Shown: positions 18,979 to 28,391 of the stretch, piece by piece
How the letters are laid out: every line of letters begins with the position of its first letter
Numbering within the stretch: position 1 is the first letter of the stretch
NCBI RefSeq assembly: GCF_011045115.1
Contig: NZ_JAAKZG010000020.1
Coordinates: forward strand, 1-64,000
DNA length: 64,000 nt
Direction of reading: 5' to 3'
From: Mesorhizobium zhangyense
GTDB lineage: Bacteria > Pseudomonadota > Alphaproteobacteria > Rhizobiales > Rhizobiaceae
Translations under genes and position numbers: made by a program
The notes under the pieces: model-generated
What the model was told of the DNA's origin: nothing
The model's database searches: none
What the model saw: the letters and a program-made list of their open reading frames with translations, nothing else

Positions 18979-20931
18979 TCAGGTAGCCTGTCCGAGGATA
19001 TGAAGGCGTAGCGCGATATGGACTTCCAACGTTCTCGAAGGATCGGCCCAATCAGGGTTGATCAGCGAGATCGCATCGAGCCGCTGGCGCATCGTGTTGA
19101 CGTGAATGCCCAACATCTCAGCGGCCTTCTGTGCGCTGCGCCCCGTATCGAGATAAGCAAGCAGCGTGGCCGCGAGTTGGCTCTTGCGTCTTTCGTCATG
19201 TTCAACAAGGGAGCCGATCGAGGAGCGCAGAAACAAGTCGACGGCGTTCTCTCCCTTGTTGTGAAACAACAGCGCATAAACCGACAGAGTCTTCTCGAAC
19301 ACGACCCGGCCCTGTTGCTTCAGACCGCGCATCAGGCCAAAGCATCGACGCAATCCTTCATATTCGACCGGCACCTTGTCTAAGGTGGCAATCGGATCGG
19401 AGATCACGATACTGGACCTGTGGCCGAATGCTTCCTCTAGCTTTTCCGATATTCGGTTGGCGAGACTGCCTGGATCTGGAGCATTCGTGACGATCGCCAG
19501 ATCCCCATTGAACTCTGCGAAAATTGTATCGCGACCGGCCAGAATCGAGCGCAGCGCCGACGCCGCCTGGGCTGATGTAACCGTGACCAGTTCCACAAGC
19601 ATCACCGTCACCGGCCATGAAAGGGAAATCCCCGGTGGCAGCCGCCGCGCCCCTTCAGGCGAGAACGGATCGGTGGTTCCCCGTAGGAGCGCTGAAACAG
19701 TATCGGCAACGTTGCGATGCGCGATCTGCGCGATCCTGTCGAAGGACAGGAGCACGATGCCCGTTACGATTGCACTGCGTTCGAGCGTGCGCGTCTCCGG
19801 CGCCGAAAGAGGTCTGTTACGTGTAAAGATGAGTGCGCCCAGCCGAGCCGAGCCTCCCATGACTGCGGTAACCACCGTGACGCTTCCATCCGCGGCCGGA
19901 AGCGAGACCGATCGACCTACGCGGTCACTCTCGCGTACGGCTTTGGCGAGGGCCTCATCTGTGAGATGGTCGGCAAAGGCTCCCGAAATAAGGTTCCTGC
20001 TCTCGTCGACAACGCCTGCTTGACCCTTCAGCAAATTCGAAACGCGATTTACCAGATCATCCAGTGAGCCGCCCCGCGCGATCAACTCGGTGAGTTGCTC
20101 ATGCGCGACCGCGGCTTGCTCGATGTCATCCGCCTTGGTTCTGAGGGCCGCATTGGCTTCCCTCGCCAGGAGAAGCGCGCGTTGCGCTTCTTCGAGCAGT
20201 CTCGCGTTCTCGATCGCAAGTGCCGCGAATGTGCTGAGCGATGAAAGGACCGCCATCTCCTGTGGCGTATAGGAGCGGACATAGCGATCTCCGACGAAGA
20301 GCACACCCATGACGTAGGCCTCAAGTTCGAGGGGAATGCCCAGGATGGAGACGATACCTTCACCGCTAGTGGCCCGATCGATGCTCGCGTCGTGGTCGAA
20401 ATTGCGATCGGCCGAATAGTTGCTCGAATAAAACGGTCTCCTCGTCCGGGCAACGCTTCCACACACGCCGATGTTGCGGGGCACCCGGATCCTCGCGAAA
20501 TCCTGGGAGATAACGCCCTCTGTCGTTCGTACGTAGAAATCGCCGTGCTCTTCGTCCGCAGCTGACAGATAGGCTATATCGCTGCCAACCAGCTGCCTGG
20601 CACGCTGGACGATCGCCTGCAGGATCTGGTCCGTGTCACGAAGCGCGGACAGATCGCGCGCGGTCTCGTAGAGGGCCGAGAGCTCGATCTCCCGCTTGCG
20701 CTTGAGTTCGAAGTTTTCGCGCAGCCGCACGGCCGTGGCGACGGCATCGCCGATCGAGTCGGCCAATTCCCCACCCCAGGTGACATTCCTGGCCTCGTTA
20801 GCCAGTTGCTCGAAGCTCGAAAGCGGTGCGTTGCTGTCGAGAAGCTCCAGGAGGCGTCGATAATAAACGGCAGCCTCGGCACTTCCACTCGTCCGGGGGC
20901 TGGCCGAGATAGTGCCGGCACGACTGGACAT
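18979..20931 (-). CDS. GAF-domain transcriptional regulator with PucR-type C-terminal HTH
   Basis: About 650 residues. After a helical N-terminus comes a GAF domain (about 100-250, with VCGSVARTRRPFYSSNY and GIPLEL segments), a coiled linker, a middle domain, and a C-terminal PucR/CdaR-type helix-turn-helix (LAYLDTGRSAQKAAEMLGIHVNT core). ATG 20931 is chosen over ATG 20991 because GGAGGAG precedes it directly. GAF domains sense small molecules; the gene sits between divergent HMG-CoA lyase and same-strand HMG-CoA reductase and probably controls both. Confidence 0.85.
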   Translation of the reverse strand: MSSRAGTISASPRTSGSAEAAVYYRRLLELLDSNAPLSSFEQLANEARNVTWGGELADSIGDAVATAVRLRENFELKRKREIELSALYETARDLSALRDTDQILQAIVQRARQLVGSDIAYLSAADEEHGDFYVRTTEGVISQDFARIRVPRNIGVCGSVARTRRPFYSSNYSADRNFDHDASIDRATSGEGIVSILGIPLELEAYVMGVLFVGDRYVRSYTPQEMAVLSSLSTFAALAIENARLLEEAQRALLLAREANAALRTKADDIEQAAVAHEQLTELIARGGSLDDLVNRVSNLLKGQAGVVDESRNLISGAFADHLTDEALAKAVRESDRVGRSVSLPAADGSVTVVTAVMGGSARLGALIFTRNRPLSAPETRTLERSAIVTGIVLLSFDRIAQIAHRNVADTVSALLRGTTDPFSPEGARRLPPGISLSWPVTVMLVELVTVTSAQAASALRSILAGRDTIFAEFNGDLAIVTNAPDPGSLANRISEKLEEAFGHRSSIVISDPIATLDKVPVEYEGLRRCFGLMRGLKQQGRVVFEKTLSVYALLFHNKGENAVDLFLRSSIGSLVEHDERRKSQLAATLLAYLDTGRSAQKAAEMLGIHVNTMRQRLDAISLINPDWADPSRTLEVHIALRLHILGQAT

Positions 20932-21009
20932 TTGCTCCTCCATTCTGGCGGCTCTTCTTCTGCTCATGTGGGCCTCGCACTGCACTGACACACTTACGTA
21001 CTGCCGAGA

Positions 21010-21026
21010 ATGTATTTTATTTACAT
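21010..21026. promoter_or_regulatory. Inverted repeat ATGTA-N7-TACAT in the divergent regulator/mvaB region
   Basis: A 5-bp inverted repeat with an AT-rich 7-base spacer, 80-100 bases from both divergent starts, in an AT-rich patch. It may be an operator or part of a promoter. Similarity to the palindrome at 9447-9460 (both contain ATGTA/TACAT) is visible but short. Confidence 0.35.
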
Positions 21027-21112
21027 AACAACCGGCAACTTATGTGGAGAATGACATTCTTTCGGCGTGCATGTTCGGCCTAGTGTCGCTCCGAAATTAT
21101 CGGAGAAGAGAC

Positions 21113-22003
21113 ATGCCGGAGAGTGTACGTATCGTGGAGGTGGGACCACGAGACGGTCTTCAGAACGAAAAAGTCGCCATTCCCGTCACGACAAGGCTCG
21201 AACTCATCAAGCGCCTCGCTGCGGCGGGGCTTCGCTCAATCGAGGTGGGCAGCTTTGTTTCCCCAAAGCGTATCCCTCAGATGGCCGGTACCGATCAGGT
21301 CGTCAGGCAGTTGCCGATGGACGATGAAGTCCGCTATCCGGTGCTGGTCCCCAATCAGCAAGGCATGGCCGCCGCAATCGACGCCGGCGCAAGAGAGATA
21401 GCAATCTTCGCATCGGCATCGGAGACATTCTCTTGGAAAAACATAAACTGCTCGATCGCTGAGAGCATCGAGCGGTTCCGCCCGGTCGTCGAGATGGCAA
21501 ATGCGAACCATGTGGCAGTTCGCGGCTACGTATCATGCGTACTCGGGTGCCCATATGAGGGACCAGTACCGATCGATGCGGTGGTTTCCGTATCGCAGAG
21601 GCTCGCACAGCTTGGCTGTTACGAGATTTCGCTCGGCGATACCATCGGCATCGGCACGCCGCTGCAAGCCCGCACGGCCGTCCGTGCCGTCGCTCAGGAT
21701 ATCGGGATCGACGCGTTAGCGGTCCACTTCCACGATACGCGCGGTCAGGCAATGGCCAATATTCTCGCATGCCTCGAAGAAGGCGTAGCTGTCGTGGACA
21801 GCGCGGTCGCCGGGCTCGGTGGTTGTCCCTATGCACGCGGCGCGACCGGAAACGTTTCGACCGAAGATCTGCTGTTCATGCTTCACGGAATGGGCGTGAC
21901 GACCGGCGTCGATCTTGGCTCCGTCATTGATGCGGGCCTCTTTATCTCGGCCGAACTCGGGCGATCCACGGGCTCGAAAGTGGCGCAGGCGATGATCGCG
22001 TAG
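21113..22003 (+). CDS. mvaB: Hydroxymethylglutaryl-CoA lyase
   Basis: A 296-residue TIM-barrel lyase that splits HMG-CoA into acetyl-CoA and acetoacetate. The N-terminal GPRDGLQNEK holds metal/substrate ligands, HFHDTRGQA near 205 gives the metal-binding His pair, and GLGGCPYARGATGN near 240 is the family signature with the catalytic Cys. ATG 21113 has a good GGAGAAGAG site; the longer open frame begins in the promoter region. First gene of the rightward unit. Confidence 0.93.
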   Translation: MPESVRIVEVGPRDGLQNEKVAIPVTTRLELIKRLAAAGLRSIEVGSFVSPKRIPQMAGTDQVVRQLPMDDEVRYPVLVPNQQGMAAAIDAGAREIAIFASASETFSWKNINCSIAESIERFRPVVEMANANHVAVRGYVSCVLGCPYEGPVPIDAVVSVSQRLAQLGCYEISLGDTIGIGTPLQARTAVRAVAQDIGIDALAVHFHDTRGQAMANILACLEEGVAVVDSAVAGLGGCPYARGATGNVSTEDLLFMLHGMGVTTGVDLGSVIDAGLFISAELGRSTGSKVAQAMIA

Positions 22004-22116
22004 CGGTTGTGAGCCGACTATGTGAGAAACCCACGCCTATGACATTGGTTGATGTGGCGGCGAGATATTGTTAGCGCCGGGATCATCGCGAAGAATTGCC
22101 CCTTAGGGAGAAATAA

Positions 22117-23358
22117 ATGTCGGAAGAATTTGCAGCCACCGGAGCCGGGGTCACCGGATCCGGTCCCCTGAAGGGCGTCACCGTACTCGACATAACGCGG
22201 GTGGTGGCCGGCCCGTTCTGCTCCATGCTGCTGGCCGATCTGGGCGCGACGGTGATCAAGGTCGAGCATCCCGACGACCCCGACTATGCGCGGACATTCC
22301 CGCCCTTCGTGTCTGGAGATGACGAGGAATTCAGCGCCTTCTTCACCCAATTCAACCGCAACAAGCTCGGCATCACGCTGAACATGAAGTCTGCCGAGGG
22401 CAAGACGCTGCTTCGCAAGCTGGTGCGTCGGGCGGACGTGCTGGTGGAGAATTTCCGGCCTGGGACCATGGAGCGCCTCGGTCTCGGTTACGAGGTGCTG
22501 AAGAAGGAGAATCCGCGCCTGATCTACACGGCGATCAGCGGGTTCGGCCGCACCGGTCCGAACGCCTCGCGGCCCGCCTATGACAACACCGGCCAGGCTG
22601 CCGGCGGCCTGTGGTCGATGAACGGCTATGCCGACCGGCCGCCAGTGCGGGTCGGCACGATCATCGGCGATCTGGCGGCTTCGCTTTACGCTGCGATCGG
22701 GACGCTTGCGGCGCTGCGCGAAGCCGAGCGCGGCGGCGAGGGGCAGGTGGTCGATATTTCGCAGCAGGATTCGGTGCTCACCCTGACCGAGAATGCGGTG
22801 GTCCGCTACACCATGGAAGGAGACGTTGCCACGCCGCTCGGCAACGAGCATCCTTTCGTTCGTCCCTATGGCCAGTTTCCCTGCAAGGATGGCTACGTCT
22901 TCTTCGGCGGCTACACGGACAAGTTCTGGAGGATTACCTGCGAGCTTTTCGGCGAGCCGGAAGTCGCCAACGATCCCGAGATCGACACGATGGAAAAGCG
23001 TTTCGACCAGAGTGTCGCCGAGCGGCGCGTCAAGCCCATCCTGGAGCGCTGGTTCAGCAAATACACCAAGGTCGAGCTCGAGGAGTTGGCTGGCGACCGC
23101 ATCCCGCTCAGCGCGATCAAGACCATCGCGGAGGTGGTGGAGGACCCGCACATCGCGGCGCGCGACATGATCGTCAAGGTACCGGTCGGCGGCAAGCTCG
23201 TGCGCATGTTCGGGCTGCCGATCAAGCTTTCCGGGACGCCCGGCAACGCTTGCGCCAAAGCGCCCAACCCCGGCGAGCACAACACTTTCGTTTATTCGCG
23301 GCTGGTGGGTCTTACGCCCGAAGAGCTGAGCAAGCTCGCCGAGGATGGAGCGATCTGA
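22117..23358 (+). CDS. CaiB/BaiF family (class III) CoA-transferase
   Basis: A 413-residue class III CoA-transferase. It starts with the family pattern LKGVTVLDITRVVAGPFCSM, followed by VIKVEHP, NRNKLGITLN and the GD-L-A segment (IIGDLAASLYA, near 185) where the catalytic Asp lies. These enzymes move CoA between acids, for instance activating an imported acid for beta-oxidation-type steps. RBS TAGGGAG lies before ATG 22117. The hydratase gene begins one base after its stop. An HMG or methylglutaconate CoA acceptor would fit the neighbours but is inference. Confidence 0.88.
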   Translation: MSEEFAATGAGVTGSGPLKGVTVLDITRVVAGPFCSMLLADLGATVIKVEHPDDPDYARTFPPFVSGDDEEFSAFFTQFNRNKLGITLNMKSAEGKTLLRKLVRRADVLVENFRPGTMERLGLGYEVLKKENPRLIYTAISGFGRTGPNASRPAYDNTGQAAGGLWSMNGYADRPPVRVGTIIGDLAASLYAAIGTLAALREAERGGEGQVVDISQQDSVLTLTENAVVRYTMEGDVATPLGNEHPFVRPYGQFPCKDGYVFFGGYTDKFWRITCELFGEPEVANDPEIDTMEKRFDQSVAERRVKPILERWFSKYTKVELEELAGDRIPLSAIKTIAEVVEDPHIAARDMIVKVPVGGKLVRMFGLPIKLSGTPGNACAKAPNPGEHNTFVYSRLVGLTPEELSKLAEDGAI

Positions 23359-23359
23359 G

Positions 23360-24133
23360 ATGGCGATCGAACTGCAGTGCTCCGGTCACGTCGCGACGAT
23401 CCGCCTCTCTCGTCCCGAAAAGCTCAATGCCCTTTCGCTTGCCATGTACGAGGATCTGGGCAAAGCCTTCATGGCTGTTCGGGACGACGATGATGTCCGG
23501 GCGGTCGTCCTGACGGGCGCAGGCGAACGCGCATTCTGTGTCGGCGCGGACCTGACGGAGTCCATCCCGGCGCTGGCCAGCGACCGTTTTGACATCAGCG
23601 CCTGGGATCCGGCTCATCTCAAGGGGCTGAAATTCTACAAGCCGATCGTCTGCGCCGTGCGCGGTCTGTGCATCGGCGGCGGCTTCGAGATCATGCTTGC
23701 GACGGACATCCGCATCGCCTCCACCGACGCCGTGTTCCAGCTTCCCGAACCCACCCACGGTTTCGTGCCCGCAGGCGGTACGCTGGTGAGGCTGGTTCGC
23801 CAGATCGGCTACGCCCACGCGATGGAGATCCTGCTCTCGGGGAGGCGGTTCAAAGCCGACGAAATGGCGGCGAAGGGCGTCATCAACCAGGTTGTTGCAC
23901 CAGATCAGGTCGAGCCGCTCGCCCAGGAGATCGCCGCGCAGATCGCCGCCTTGAGCCCGACCGCGATCCAGACCATCAAGGAAGCGGTGCTGACACTCCA
24001 GGATCTGCCTCTGGACGAGGCCTTTGCCGAGGAAGCCAGGCTCGGGCACCGCACCTTCACCAGCGACGACGCCAAGCGCGGGCTGCAGGCTTTCGCCGAA
24101 CGCTCGGCAAACACGGGCGGGAGACAGAGATGA
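23360..24133 (+). CDS. Enoyl-CoA hydratase/isomerase family protein
   Basis: A 257-residue crotonase. It shows LSRPEKLNALS near 15-25, the oxyanion-hole GADLTES and CIGGGFEI segments, and the catalytic-region PEPTHGFVPAGG where one Glu of the usual pair is visible. ATG 23360 is chosen since GGAG of the preceding gene's end serves as RBS; an ATG at 23345 overlaps the transferase. Beside HMG-CoA lyase, a 3-methylglutaconyl-CoA hydratase role is attractive but cannot be told from sequence. Confidence 0.85.
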   Translation: MAIELQCSGHVATIRLSRPEKLNALSLAMYEDLGKAFMAVRDDDDVRAVVLTGAGERAFCVGADLTESIPALASDRFDISAWDPAHLKGLKFYKPIVCAVRGLCIGGGFEIMLATDIRIASTDAVFQLPEPTHGFVPAGGTLVRLVRQIGYAHAMEILLSGRRFKADEMAAKGVINQVVAPDQVEPLAQEIAAQIAALSPTAIQTIKEAVLTLQDLPLDEAFAEEARLGHRTFTSDDAKRGLQAFAERSANTGGRQR

Positions 24134-24500
24134 TCCCACACCGTGGTGCGAGCCGATTTGTCGATGACCGACACTGCTGGTCTCGGCGGGTGTGTGTCCG
24201 AGACATTGAACACCAGAGCATGCGTTACCTAAGGTCTTGAACATACCGTTTCGGCGACACGCATTCATGCTGGTCGTCCAGAACGGATGAGGGAGGAGCG
24301 TGAATGAATAATCCCGGAAGAGTTGCGGTCAACGCGGCTCAGATGGCCGTCGAAGAGTTTGGCGGCAAAATCCTCGGCAAGTCCGTCGAGGTGCTGTTTG
24401 CAGACCACCAGAACAAGACCGTCACGAAGAAATAAGCGGTCGGGGAACCGCAGCGCACCGTACACCGGCAGCGTTTTGATTGAAAAAGGAGAGAGATGAA
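24134..24500. other. Intergenic region containing a gene relic
   Basis: Between the hydratase and the second binding protein. It contains the binding-protein fragment at 24304-24435 and the upstream region of the next gene. No other coding sequence seen. Confidence 0.5.
24304..24435 (+). pseudogene. Fragment of a branched-chain amino acid-type ABC binding protein
   Basis: A 43-codon frame with an N-terminus-internal match to Leu/Ile/Val-type periplasmic binding proteins: VNAAQMAVEEFGGKILG, then VEVLFADHQNK, the usual sequence 40-80 residues into such proteins. It lacks a signal peptide and stops after KTVTKK, where the real proteins continue with DIG-type sequence. An RBS-like GGGAGGAG precedes the ATG. 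I read it as a deletion remnant; it might still be translated as a small protein. Confidence 0.65.
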
Positions 24501-26078
24501 ATGAATCGGCGGGAATTCAACATGATGCTGGCGGCCACCCTTGGCTCGACCGCTTTCGTGGGGCAGGCTTTCGGTCAGGAGGTGGGTGAGACGCTGACGG
24601 CGATCATCCAGCCCGAGCCACCGATCCTGAACCTGGGGATCAACCAGCAGACGCCGACCGGCGTCGTGGGCGGCAAGCTCTATGAGGGTTTGCTTTCCTA
24701 TGCCAAGGATCTCACGCCGCAGCCATTGCTCGCCGATACCTGGGACATTTCCGAGGACGGCCTGACCTATACGTTCAAGCTGGTTCAGAACGCGAAATGG
24801 CATGACGGCCAGCCCTTCACGTCAGCGGACGTCATCTTCTCCTGCAAGTCGCTTCTGCCTGAAACGCATCCCCGCGCAAAGGCCGTTTTCGACCGTTGCG
24901 AAAGCATCGAGGCGCCTGACGACTTCACGGTCGTCTTCAAGCTGAAGCAGCCTTTCCCGGCTTTCATCATGGCCTTCGAGACGGCTTCCGCGCCGATGGT
25001 GCCGCGCCATCTTCTGGAAGGGAAGGATTATCGCAAGGATGGCGCCGAACAGCCGCCGATCGGCACCGGGCCGTTCCGGCTCAATGAATGGGTCAAGGGT
25101 TCGCACATCCACCTCACGGCGGTCGATGACTACTACCGGCCGGACCAGCCGAAGCTGAAGGAGATCTACTATCGCGTCATTCCAGACGCGGCCTCGCGCG
25201 CTGTCTCGCTCGAGCAGGGCGAGACGCAGCTTGCACAGTGGCAGGACATCGAGCCCTTCGACGCCGCGCGCCTGTCTGCGCTGCCGCATCTCGAGATGAC
25301 GACCGACGGTTACGAGTACTTCTCGCCCATGGTGTGGATCGAGTTGAACTGCCGCCGTCCGCCGATGGACGACAAGCGCTTCCGCCAGGCGCTGACGCAT
25401 CTGATCGACCGTGAATTCGTGCGCGACCGCATCCTGTTCGGTCTTGCCAATGCGGCCACCGGGCCGATTGCATCTTCGATGCGCTTCTACGATTCGGACG
25501 TGAAGACCTATGAGCACTCCGTCGAGAAGGCGGTCGCGCTGCTTGATGAAATGGGTTTGAAGCCCGGCGCTGGCGGCGTGCGCGTCACCCTGAAGTTCAC
25601 GATGGTGCCAGCGGGCGAGGTCTGGACGCGGATCGCGGAATATGTTCGCCAGGCCTGCGGCGCGGCGGGGGTCAATATCGAGCTGCAGAGCAACGACCTC
25701 GCCGGCTGGGTCGCCAGCGTGAGCAACGGCGATTTCGACATCAGCGGCAACCAGCTCTACCAGAACGGCGATCCCGCACTTGGCGTGGCACGCACCTACA
25801 TCTCTTCCAATATCCGCAAGGGCGTCATGTTCTCCAACACCGCCGGCTATTCAAATCCGAAGGTGGACGAGCTATTCGAAGCGGCGGCCGTGGAGCTCGA
25901 TGAGAAAAAGCGTCAGGCCTACTACACGGAAGTCCAGCAGCTGCTCGTCGAGGAGATGCCGGTCCTCTGGCTGTGCGAGCAGAAGTATCCGACGATCTAC
26001 GACAACCGGTTAAAGGAGGTCGTAACCTCGTCGACGGGGGTCAACGCCAACTTCGGCACGACCCACTTCGCAGCTTGA
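24501..26078 (+). CDS. Extracellular solute-binding protein, family 5 (peptide type), Tat-like leader
   Basis: A 525-residue binding protein with an N-terminal leader MNRREFNMMLAATLGS that contains an RR pair followed by F, like Tat signals, and ends near AFGQ. The mature part has LVQNAKWHDGQPFTSADV near 95-115 and GTGPFRLNEW near 190. Start 24501 has AAGGAG at good distance. It belongs to the second importer; an M20 hydrolase gene is placed between it and the permeases. Confidence 0.9.
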   Translation: MNRREFNMMLAATLGSTAFVGQAFGQEVGETLTAIIQPEPPILNLGINQQTPTGVVGGKLYEGLLSYAKDLTPQPLLADTWDISEDGLTYTFKLVQNAKWHDGQPFTSADVIFSCKSLLPETHPRAKAVFDRCESIEAPDDFTVVFKLKQPFPAFIMAFETASAPMVPRHLLEGKDYRKDGAEQPPIGTGPFRLNEWVKGSHIHLTAVDDYYRPDQPKLKEIYYRVIPDAASRAVSLEQGETQLAQWQDIEPFDAARLSALPHLEMTTDGYEYFSPMVWIELNCRRPPMDDKRFRQALTHLIDREFVRDRILFGLANAATGPIASSMRFYDSDVKTYEHSVEKAVALLDEMGLKPGAGGVRVTLKFTMVPAGEVWTRIAEYVRQACGAAGVNIELQSNDLAGWVASVSNGDFDISGNQLYQNGDPALGVARTYISSNIRKGVMFSNTAGYSNPKVDELFEAAAVELDEKKRQAYYTEVQQLLVEEMPVLWLCEQKYPTIYDNRLKEVVTSSTGVNANFGTTHFAA

Positions 26079-26203
26079 TCATTCTGGCGATGCGCCGGCG
26101 CCCGGAAGGGTGCCGGCGCATGGCCGTGCAGCGGGTCCGGTCGGTCCCGCGCTCATTCGTCCGATGCGGCTGGCTGCCGCGATAAAGGAGGCCGTTGGCC
26201 GAC

Positions 26204-27403
26204 ATGACCCCATATTTTGACGACGCGGAAATTGCCGTTCTGCAGACGTGGCGACACAAATTGCATCAGTTTCCGGAAATTTCCGGCGAAGAGGTAGAGA
26301 CCGCCCGCGAGGTGGTCTCCTTCCTGGCCGACACCAAACCCGACGAGGTCGTCACGGAGCTCGGCGGTCACGGCGTTGCGCTGGTCTACGAGGGTGCCGA
26401 GGCGGGACCGACAGTCCTGCTGCGCTGCGAGCTGGACGCGCTTCAGATCCAAGAGATTTCGGACCTTCCCTACCGCTCGCGCAACGACGGCAAGGCGCAT
26501 ATGTGCGGCCATGACGGTCACATGACGATGATGGCTGGCGTTGCCCGCCACCTTGCCCGGCACAGGCCCGCGCGGGGCAGGGCCGTGCTGCTCTTCCAGC
26601 CCGCCGAAGAGACGGCCCATGGCGCCGAGGCAGTCCTCGCCGATCCGAAATTCGCCGGGATCACCCCGGACCACGCCTTCGCGATCCACAACATGCCCGG
26701 CCTGCCGCTCGCCCATGTTGCTGTCGCCGCGGGCCAGATCACCTGCGCTTCGATGGGCCTGCGCATCGAACTCGTCGGCAAGACCGCCCACGCCTCGATG
26801 CCTGAAACCGGCATTTCGCCGGCGGCAGCGGTCGCCCGCATCATCACGGCCTTGAAGACTTTCGAGGCGGGCGATGTCGTCGCGCAGGGCTTCCGCCGGG
26901 TGACACTGACGAGCGTCCAGATGGGAAAGCCTGTTTTCGGCATCACCCCGGGTTCGGCCGAAATCTGCATGACCCTCCGCAGGCCCGAGAGCGACGGGAT
27001 GCCGGCTCTGGTTGAGGACGTGCTGGAGATGGTGCGCGCGGTCGCCGCCGAAGAGCGTCTTACGCTCACGCACTCGACGCATAACTTCTTCCGGGCCTGC
27101 GTGAATGACCCCGAGGCTGCGGCAGTCTTCGATAACGCTGCAACGCGCATGAACCTCTCACGCGTGACGGACTATGTGCCGATCAGGGGCGCGGAGGATT
27201 TTGGGCTTTTCGGATCCTGCTCGAAGTCGGCGCTCCTGTTCATCGGCTCCGGCACGGACCGGCCGATGGTTCACAATCCCGATTATGATTTTCCCGACGA
27301 ACTGATCCCGGTCGGGGCCGGGCTGTTTCTTGGCGTCCTCGACCAGTTGCTGGGGTTCGCGCAGCAGGGCGAACAGCAAATTCAAAGGTCGCAATACGTC
27401 TGA
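26204..27403 (+). CDS. M20-family amidohydrolase (hippurate hydrolase/IAA-amino acid hydrolase type)
   Basis: A roughly 400-residue M20D-type metallohydrolase. It has RHKLHQFPE near residue 20, the metal-binding CGHDGHM near 100, the catalytic PAEET near 130, and a late H-N-P-D-Y (near 360). Such enzymes cleave N-acyl amino acids. Start may be ATG 26204 or TTG 26195 (a strong AAAGGAGG lies at 26184-26191, close to both). Being inside the importer operon, it probably cleaves the imported amide. Confidence 0.88.
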   Translation: MTPYFDDAEIAVLQTWRHKLHQFPEISGEEVETAREVVSFLADTKPDEVVTELGGHGVALVYEGAEAGPTVLLRCELDALQIQEISDLPYRSRNDGKAHMCGHDGHMTMMAGVARHLARHRPARGRAVLLFQPAEETAHGAEAVLADPKFAGITPDHAFAIHNMPGLPLAHVAVAAGQITCASMGLRIELVGKTAHASMPETGISPAAAVARIITALKTFEAGDVVAQGFRRVTLTSVQMGKPVFGITPGSAEICMTLRRPESDGMPALVEDVLEMVRAVAAEERLTLTHSTHNFFRACVNDPEAAAVFDNAATRMNLSRVTDYVPIRGAEDFGLFGSCSKSALLFIGSGTDRPMVHNPDYDFPDELIPVGAGLFLGVLDQLLGFAQQGEQQIQRSQYV

Positions 27404-28380
27404 TGCCGATCATTTCCAGTCTTTTAGCCAAGCTTACCGGGATCATATTGACGATCCTCGTCATCGCGACGATCAACTTCGTGCTCGTCCATTCGGCGCC
27501 TGGCGATCCTGCGTTGGTGATTGCGGGTCAGTCGGGCGATACGGATGTGAAGTTCATCGAGCAGGTTCGTACCGAGTATGGGCTCGACCAGCCCTATCTG
27601 GTGCAACTCGGCACCTATCTGGGTAAGGTTGTGCGGTTCGACCTGGGTTACTCCTACCGGCAACGCCGGGCGGTGAGCGACCTGATCCTCGACCGGCTCG
27701 GGCCGACGCTGCTTTTGACGCTGACGGCGTTCTTCCTGTCGCTGATCGGCGGCGTGTTCTTCGGCGCATTTGCCGGGCTCAGGCACGGCAAATGGTCGGA
27801 TCTGGCGATTTCGCTGGTGTCGCTGCTGCTCTACGCCACGCCGGTGTTCTGGCTCGGGCTGATGCTGGTTCTGATCTTCTCGGTCCAGCTCGAGTGGCTG
27901 CCGGCGTTTGGCTATGCGAACATCAGGGCGGCGAGCTACAGCACCTTCGGCTATGCGATGGATGTGGCGCGGCATCTGATCCTGCCGGCGGTGACGCTCT
28001 CGGCGATCTATATGGCTGTCTACACGCGGCTGATGCGGTCCTCGCTGATCGAGATATCACATGAGGATCACGTCCGCACCGCCCGCGCAAAGGGCCTGAC
28101 CGAGGGGCGGATCCTGCGCGGCCACATGCTGCGCAACGCTGCCGTGCCGGTGGTGACCTTTGCCGGACTTCAGGCAGGCGCACTGATCGGCGGCGCGGTG
28201 GTGGTGGAGACGGTGTTCTCATGGCCGGGGCTTGGCCGCCTGACCTTCGACGCGGTCACGGCGCGGGATTATCCGGTGCTGCTCGGCCTGTTCCTGGTGA
28301 TGTCGGTCATGGTGATCGCGGTCAATCTGCTGACCGATCTCCTGCACCGGCTGATCGACCCGCGCGTCGGCGCGCATTAG
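27403..28380 (+). CDS. Oligopeptide-type ABC transporter, permease DppB-like
   Basis: A 325-residue permease with HSAPGDPA after the first helix and the EAA loop near 215-240 (EDHVRTARAKGLTEGRIL). Its ATG overlaps the last base of the M20 stop codon, so translation is coupled. Pairs with the following DppC-like subunit. Confidence 0.92.
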   Translation: MPIISSLLAKLTGIILTILVIATINFVLVHSAPGDPALVIAGQSGDTDVKFIEQVRTEYGLDQPYLVQLGTYLGKVVRFDLGYSYRQRRAVSDLILDRLGPTLLLTLTAFFLSLIGGVFFGAFAGLRHGKWSDLAISLVSLLLYATPVFWLGLMLVLIFSVQLEWLPAFGYANIRAASYSTFGYAMDVARHLILPAVTLSAIYMAVYTRLMRSSLIEISHEDHVRTARAKGLTEGRILRGHMLRNAAVPVVTFAGLQAGALIGGAVVVETVFSWPGLGRLTFDAVTARDYPVLLGLFLVMSVMVIAVNLLTDLLHRLIDPRVGAH

Positions 28381-28391
28381 GGAGTGTCGAC

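Noticed and set aside
22018-23280. Open frame of 420 codons on the minus strand
   Set aside because: Fully antisense to the CoA-transferase, whose family motifs are clear.
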